Shown one piece after another: positions 59,515-64,000 of a DNA stretch of 64,000 bases (positions are counted from its first letter, which is position 1; every line of letters begins with the position of its first letter). The stretch comes from Anaeramoeba flamelloides (taxonomy: Eukaryota > Metamonada > Anaeramoebidae): assembly GCA_027625915.1 (NCBI GenBank), contig JANTQA010000063.1:3925501-3989500 (forward strand), read 5' to 3'. The notes beneath the pieces are model-generated. The model saw only the letters and a program-made list of their open reading frames with translations, made no database searches and was not told the origin of the DNA. A program made the translations under genes and the position numbers.

Positions 59515-61600
59515 TGACAATTTATTTATTTCAAATATTTAAAAAAATGGTAAAAGAAAAATTTATTATACTTTTTAGCTATCATTTTCATTTATTGTAT
59601 TTCGTTATCAATCAAACACTAGACTCTAATTTTGGGTAGAGATTAAAAGAGAGTTTCTTGCGTGATTATAATATTTTAAAAATTGTAAAAATTGTTCCAT
59701 GAAATTAGCTAGGTGAGAATTATGGTTATAATATTAACTCTTTTGTTTCTGATTTAGAATTGAACATTATTCTTCAGAACAATCTTAATCGACTTACATT
59801 CAATCCAAAGCTACCTTGAAATTTTATCAATATCAAATTTTGATATCGAAATAGATTTTTAAATCAAAGAATTTGAGAATAATAAAACTCATATTAAAAA
59901 AAAAAAAATTCCTAATAAGCCAATATTCAAAAATTTTATCTGACTTTCAAAAAATTAAATTTTCAGTGCCCAAAATGACTCTAAACATCAAAAATTCATT
60001 CAGGAATGATGATAAATATCCTCTAAAAAAATTGAATTTTTTTTAGCGATCACATTAGAAAAATATTTTTCATATCATCGCATTAATTGAAAAATATTTT
60101 CAATATAAGCTTGCTTATTCTTATATTCTTAGATTTAAAAATCTATATCAACATTAAAATTTGATATTGATGAAATATCAACGTAGCCTAGGAACAACTG
60201 TAATTATTAAAAATAACAACATAATAAAAAAATTTTTTTCTAAATCAATACTTTGAAAAATAAAAGGAAAAAATATGTTTTCCATAATTTTCAAGAATTA
60301 ACAAAATTGTTAATAAAAAGTGATAGGCTACCTTTTTTTGTTTTATAATGTAAACAAGTGAATTTTGGATTTCAAAAAGAGACTCAAATAAATAAATAGT
60401 AAAGATGAAGTTAACTCGTCCATTTCATCAATCGAAACACTAATTTCAAAAAAATAATTTCCAAGATCTTGACAAAATTTCTTTGTATTTTTAAAAAATA
60501 CTACTCCCTTATTAGGCAAAATATAAAAGAATTTATTTGTATAAAATGAGATTTAAAAAAATAATTCAAACTGAGAATTTTGTATATCTTGATATTGCAT
60601 GATTTTTTTCATTAATTGACCAACCACAAACCCTGGATTTTATATATGCTTAAGACTTGGTTTGCAGTGTTAAATATTGTTTATGGAATTATCTGCTTTA
60701 AATTGAAAAAAATTAACATAAAAAAACTGCAATTCTTTGAATTGAAAAAATGTAATGGAAAAGAAGAAAATTCAATAAGATCTTCGAATGAAAAAAGCCA
60801 AAAAAAAAAAAAAAAAATAATTAGGTCTCTTTTAAAAAAATTTAATTACAAAAAAAATAAAGAAAAATAGTAGGATTTTAAATGGAAAAAAACCCTATTT
60901 AACCAAAAAAAAAATAATTCTATTTAATTAATCTTCAATTTCCAAAATTATTTTTTTTAAAAAAAAACAAGAAACAAAAAGAATTCTCAATGCCAAAAAT
61001 TCATTGAACCAAAAAAAATCAAAATGATTTACTTACAAAAATTTAAATAGAGGAAAAAAATAAATTTAATTGACGATCTCAAAGATTCAAAAAATATAAA
61101 CAGCAAAAAATAGTAATCATACTTCCTCAGTTACAAAAATATTTTAACAAAAAAAAAAATTCAAATGATTCTCAATTTAATAAAAAATAAAAATATAAAA
61201 AAAACAATTTGTATTTTATATTTCATTTCCAAATCATTAATTTTCCAAAATTTATTAGAAATTATTTTCTTTGGGTAAAAAATATATTTAATTAGATTAT
61301 ATCTAATTTGTGGTTGTCTTATAACACTCTTTATATTTAACAAAGTTATGATTTGATAGTATTCTTGAGTAAAAAATAAATCATTTGAAAAATGAAAAAA
61401 AAATTCTCCACATTCTCTAAAGTCCACCAGGGTTTACATTTCCAAAATGATATAGTTGTATCATAATAATAACACATTGTTACGGATTGGAACTTTGGTA
61501 TCTCTCTTTGATGGATTTTCTTTAAAAACTTCTTGTTTTTTATAATAGATTTTTAGATTGATATATCATACACCAAGTGTGATTGATATTAAATTTTGAA
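59515..61600. other. Gene-free AT-rich region
   Basis: No gene, repeat family or RNA recognised. An 84-codon open frame at 60616 and an 88-codon one at 61161 (-) are Lys/Phe/Ile-rich and look like chance. Confidence 0.45.
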
Positions 61601-62051
61601 TAATTACTTTGAAAAATAGTTTTTTTTTTTTTTTTCTTGTTCCAAGGCAACACCCAATTCACTACCCAACAGTATACCTAAGTTCAAATCATTTTTGAAA
61701 GAAAACTACTTGAATTTTTTGTAAATTTTAAAATAGGAATGCAATTTTTATAGAATTTTTTGAGGTTATTCAACATTTTTTTTGAAATTTTTTTTATTTC
61801 GTGAATATAAAAAATTTTCATAAAAATTCACTCAATTTTTTTAAATAAATTTTGCAATTAGGTCCTTTATTCTTAGCATTTCTTTTTTAAATGTAATGAA
61901 CTTGAAGAAGCCAATACTATATTTATTTAGGGTTTATTATCAGTTTTTTTGATAGATTTAAGGTATCGATCTTCTATAACAAAAAAACACAGGCTTTTTA
62001 TTTTTTGAAACACATATTAAACTTTTCTGCATACTTTATTTAACAACATTA
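61600..62051. mobile_element. MITE family C, copy 4 (inverted, damaged end)
   Basis: From about 61636 (CTTGTTCCAAGGCAACA) the sequence matches the reverse complement of family C copies 1 and 2. It ends at TTTAACAACATTA, the decayed terminal repeat. The other terminus is replaced by a T run and is not recognisable. Non-coding. Confidence 0.6.
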
Positions 62052-62643
62052 CTTATTTTATAAATTAATTGAAATTGCAATTATTTTTGAGAATGGCTCC
62101 TTGGAATTACAAAGACAGAAAACTAATGTTATTTAATTCTAACTTTATTGGTTTTTAAATATTTGAATGTTAACTCTTATTTCTTATAAGTCGGTTACTT
62201 TAGTGCCAAAAGTAAAAAAAAATCAAAAACAAGTTTTTGCTTGATTGATAAGTTAATATTTATAGAATTTAAAACAGAACATTTTCAAACAAGTATAATA
62301 TATATTTGAATTTCTATTTCATTTCGAAGATAGAAATAAATTCTATTTTGAATAGCTATTTGTCCCAAATAATCTCAATTTTATAAAGCTTTTCTCACTT
62401 TTAAATCAAGAAAAATGTTTGGAAGGTTTGTAAATTTTCTGAAATACTTGAAAGATTTGAAAAAGGTTGAAAGTTTTTTGGTTGTCATTAGACTATTGGT
62501 TCTTTTTTGTTTTGCAAAGTCCCTTAATCATAAATCATTTTTTAATCTGTTTCACATTAATCATTTCATTTCGAGATCTTCTAATACTTTAAGAATCAAA
62601 CCCATTTGAACAAAAATCTTATTTAGTAGAATTTGATTCAAAA
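62052..62643. other. Upstream region of SF3B2
   Basis: AT-rich. A 64-codon open frame (62415-62609) has no family resemblance and ends 34 bp before the SF3B2 start codon. No promoter motif named. Confidence 0.4.
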
Positions 62644-64000
62644 ATGTCTACAGTTCAACTGACAAGCCAACAAAAAAAGATCTTGAAAAAGAAAATCCGA
62701 GCAAAACTGAAAAGATTAAAAAGAAGAGAAAGAAAAAAACAAAGACGCAAAAAAGCAACACTCACTGCTCAAACAAAAGAGGAAATAAAAAAAGAAATTA
62801 CCAAGGTGTCTGACGAATACGAAATCTCTCCACTTCAAAACAGTTTAGTGAACAACCCAGAGTTTAGCAACTTGGTTCAAAAATTTGATCCCAATTTGCA
62901 AGAGGAAACTTCAAACGAAATTGAATCTGAAAAAATGAAAAACGGGGACGGAGGGTATAATAATGGGGAAAACGGCTCTGGCTCTGAGTATTCTGATGAA
63001 GAAGACATTCGTTTGTCAAGAAAAAAACTCAAAAAATTGAATCGGCTCACGGTGTCGCAATTAAAGCAATTAGTACGCAAGCCGGAGGTTGTTGAATTAC
63101 ACGATCCAAATTCAAGCGATCCAAGACTCTTAATTTATTTAAAATCGTATAGGAACACTGTCCCCGTTCCAAGGCATTGGTCAAGCAAGTCAAGGTATTT
63201 GCATGGCAAGAGGGGCTTTTTAAAGGACGTGTACAAATTGCCACACTTTGTCGAGAAAACGGGGATCTCCAAAATCCGCACTGCCCTGATTGAACAGGAC
63301 GAAGAGAAGTCTTCCAAAAGGAAGCAGAGGGAGCAAGTGATGCCCAAAATGAAGAGAATGGAAATCGATTACAAGATACTGTATGACGCCTTTTTCAAAT
63401 ACCAAACAAAGCCCAGCATGACTGAATTTGGGAATTTGTACTATGAAAAAAAGGAACTGGAAATGAAATTTAAAGGAAAGCAACCCGGGTTAATTGGTGA
63501 AAGGTTAAAAGAGGCCCTAGGGATCCCAGAGGGCGCGCCGCCACCATGGCTAATTGCCCAGCAGAAATATGGGCCTCCGCCTTCGTATCAAAACTTACGA
63601 ATCCCTGGTCTCAACGCACCCATCCCACCCAATGCCAAATATGGCTACCAAAGAGGCGGGTGGGGTATGCTGCCCGTCGACGAATTTGGGAAACCCATTT
63701 ATGGGAAGGCCTTCCAGCAAATCGATTTAGCAAAAATTCGAATGTATGATCATGAAATCGAACGAAACAATTGGGGAGAATTGGAAGAAGAAGTATATGA
63801 AAGCGAAGACGAATCGGAGGAAGAAGAGGAATCGGAAGAGGAGAAATCCGATCTTGAAGAGGAGGGCGAGTTCGACGAAGATCAATTGGATCATGAATTG
63901 GAATCCAGAATCCAAATTGAAAACGAGAATATTAATAATTTATTGCAGCCTGGACAAATGATGTCGGGCATTTCTTCGACGATACCCTCGGGGTTCCAAA
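62644..64000 (+). CDS. SF3B2: Splicing factor 3B subunit 2 (SAP145), N-terminal 452 codons, cut by window end
   Basis: Open from ATG 62644 to the window edge without an intron. A basic N-terminus (residues 12-40) and an acidic patch precede the family core. The conserved DUF382 block (about 120-270) includes KLNRLTVSQLKQLV, VPVPRHWSSKSRYLHGKRG and DYKILYDAFFKYQTKP. The PSP proline-rich block (about 283-356) includes PPPWLIAQQKYGPPPSY, LRIPGLNAPIPP and GGWGMLPVDEFGKPIYG. An acidic Glu/Ser tract follows, as in the human protein. SF3B2 is part of the U2 snRNP SF3b complex, binds SF3B4 and anchors the branch-site region of pre-mRNA, which fits the many introns seen here. The reading frame is much richer in G+C than surrounding DNA. 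The C-terminus lies outside the window. Confidence 0.95.
   Translation, partial: MSTVQLTSQQKKILKKKIRAKLKRLKRRERKKQRRKKATLTAQTKEEIKKEITKVSDEYEISPLQNSLVNNPEFSNLVQKFDPNLQEETSNEIESEKMKNGDGGYNNGENGSGSEYSDEEDIRLSRKKLKKLNRLTVSQLKQLVRKPEVVELHDPNSSDPRLLIYLKSYRNTVPVPRHWSSKSRYLHGKRGFLKDVYKLPHFVEKTGISKIRTALIEQDEEKSSKRKQREQVMPKMKRMEIDYKILYDAFFKYQTKPSMTEFGNLYYEKKELEMKFKGKQPGLIGERLKEALGIPEGAPPPWLIAQQKYGPPPSYQNLRIPGLNAPIPPNAKYGYQRGGWGMLPVDEFGKPIYGKAFQQIDLAKIRMYDHEIERNNWGELEEEVYESEDESEEEEESEEEKSDLEEEGEFDEDQLDHELESRIQIENENINNLLQPGQMMSGISSTIPSGFQ

Noticed and set aside
63532-63549. GGCGCGCCGCCACCATGG looks like an AscI site plus Kozak start from a cloning vector.
   Set aside because: It lies in frame in SF3B2 and encodes the conserved PPPWLI block, so it is natural coding sequence and the resemblance is coincidence.
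63546-63749. A 67-codon plus-strand frame starting at ATG 63546.
   Set aside because: It is an out-of-frame shadow of SF3B2.

Overview
The window is 64 kb of very AT-rich nuclear DNA from a unicellular eukaryote. It uses the standard genetic code, GT-AG introns and long homopolymer runs. Lysine- and asparagine-rich low-complexity proteins, a polyubiquitin locus, a G-protein alpha subunit and an ankyrin/TKL kinase suggest a free-living amoeboid or flagellate protist. The Lys/Glu-rich style reminds me of Anaeramoeba or some amoebozoans, but this is only a guess. No bacterial operons, CRISPR arrays, tRNA or rRNA genes, reverse transcriptase genes or virus-like elements were seen.

Genes from left to right: a Wntless/TMEM181-like membrane protein whose 5' exons are not visible (4206-7828, +); a Lys-rich FG-repeat nucleoporin-like protein (11645-14413, +) whose reading frame continues past an in-frame TAG to 14761; a four-RRM poly(A)-binding protein in four exons (20592-23707, -); an ankyrin-repeat TKL kinase (31144-32802, -); a six-unit polyubiquitin (34843-36216, -); a heterotrimeric G alpha subunit in six exons (41856-49597, +); ribosomal protein S11/uS17 in three exons (53290-54155, -); a Lys-rich coiled-coil protein (58597-59514, -); and the N-terminal 452 codons of splicing factor SF3B2/SAP145, cut by the window end (62644-64000, +). 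They are mostly housekeeping functions (translation, splicing, ubiquitin, nuclear transport, signalling) with no sign of co-regulated clustering. Two small exon-like islands on the minus strand (41068-41632 and 58322-58397) share a short peptide and may belong to an unidentified family.

The rest is gene-poor and occupied by short non-coding repeat families that I defined by comparing copies within the window. Several have terminal inverted repeats typical of non-autonomous DNA transposons (MITEs). They are labelled here A (1030, 16362), B (449, 6126), C (24870, 33619, 37243, ~61600; Tc1/mariner-like ends), D (15324, 38446, 45935; TTAA ends), E (~42785, ~54601), F (42924, plus two arms at 37809 and 39350), G (8166, 44535, 48268), H (45167, 48191) and I (17896, 25378, 25649). 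Several are nested, and two insertions have a matching empty site elsewhere in the window. The second intron of the G alpha gene (4.9 kb) and the intron of the Wntless-like gene (2.7 kb) are inflated by these elements, whereas most other introns here are 100-320 bp.

The observations most worth checking are the in-frame TAG in the nucleoporin-like gene, the dated nested insertions, a composite inverted-repeat element at 37809-39350, an array of hairpins at 19288-19796, a PABP without a visible MLLE domain, and a G alpha subunit with unusual guanine-nucleotide motifs.
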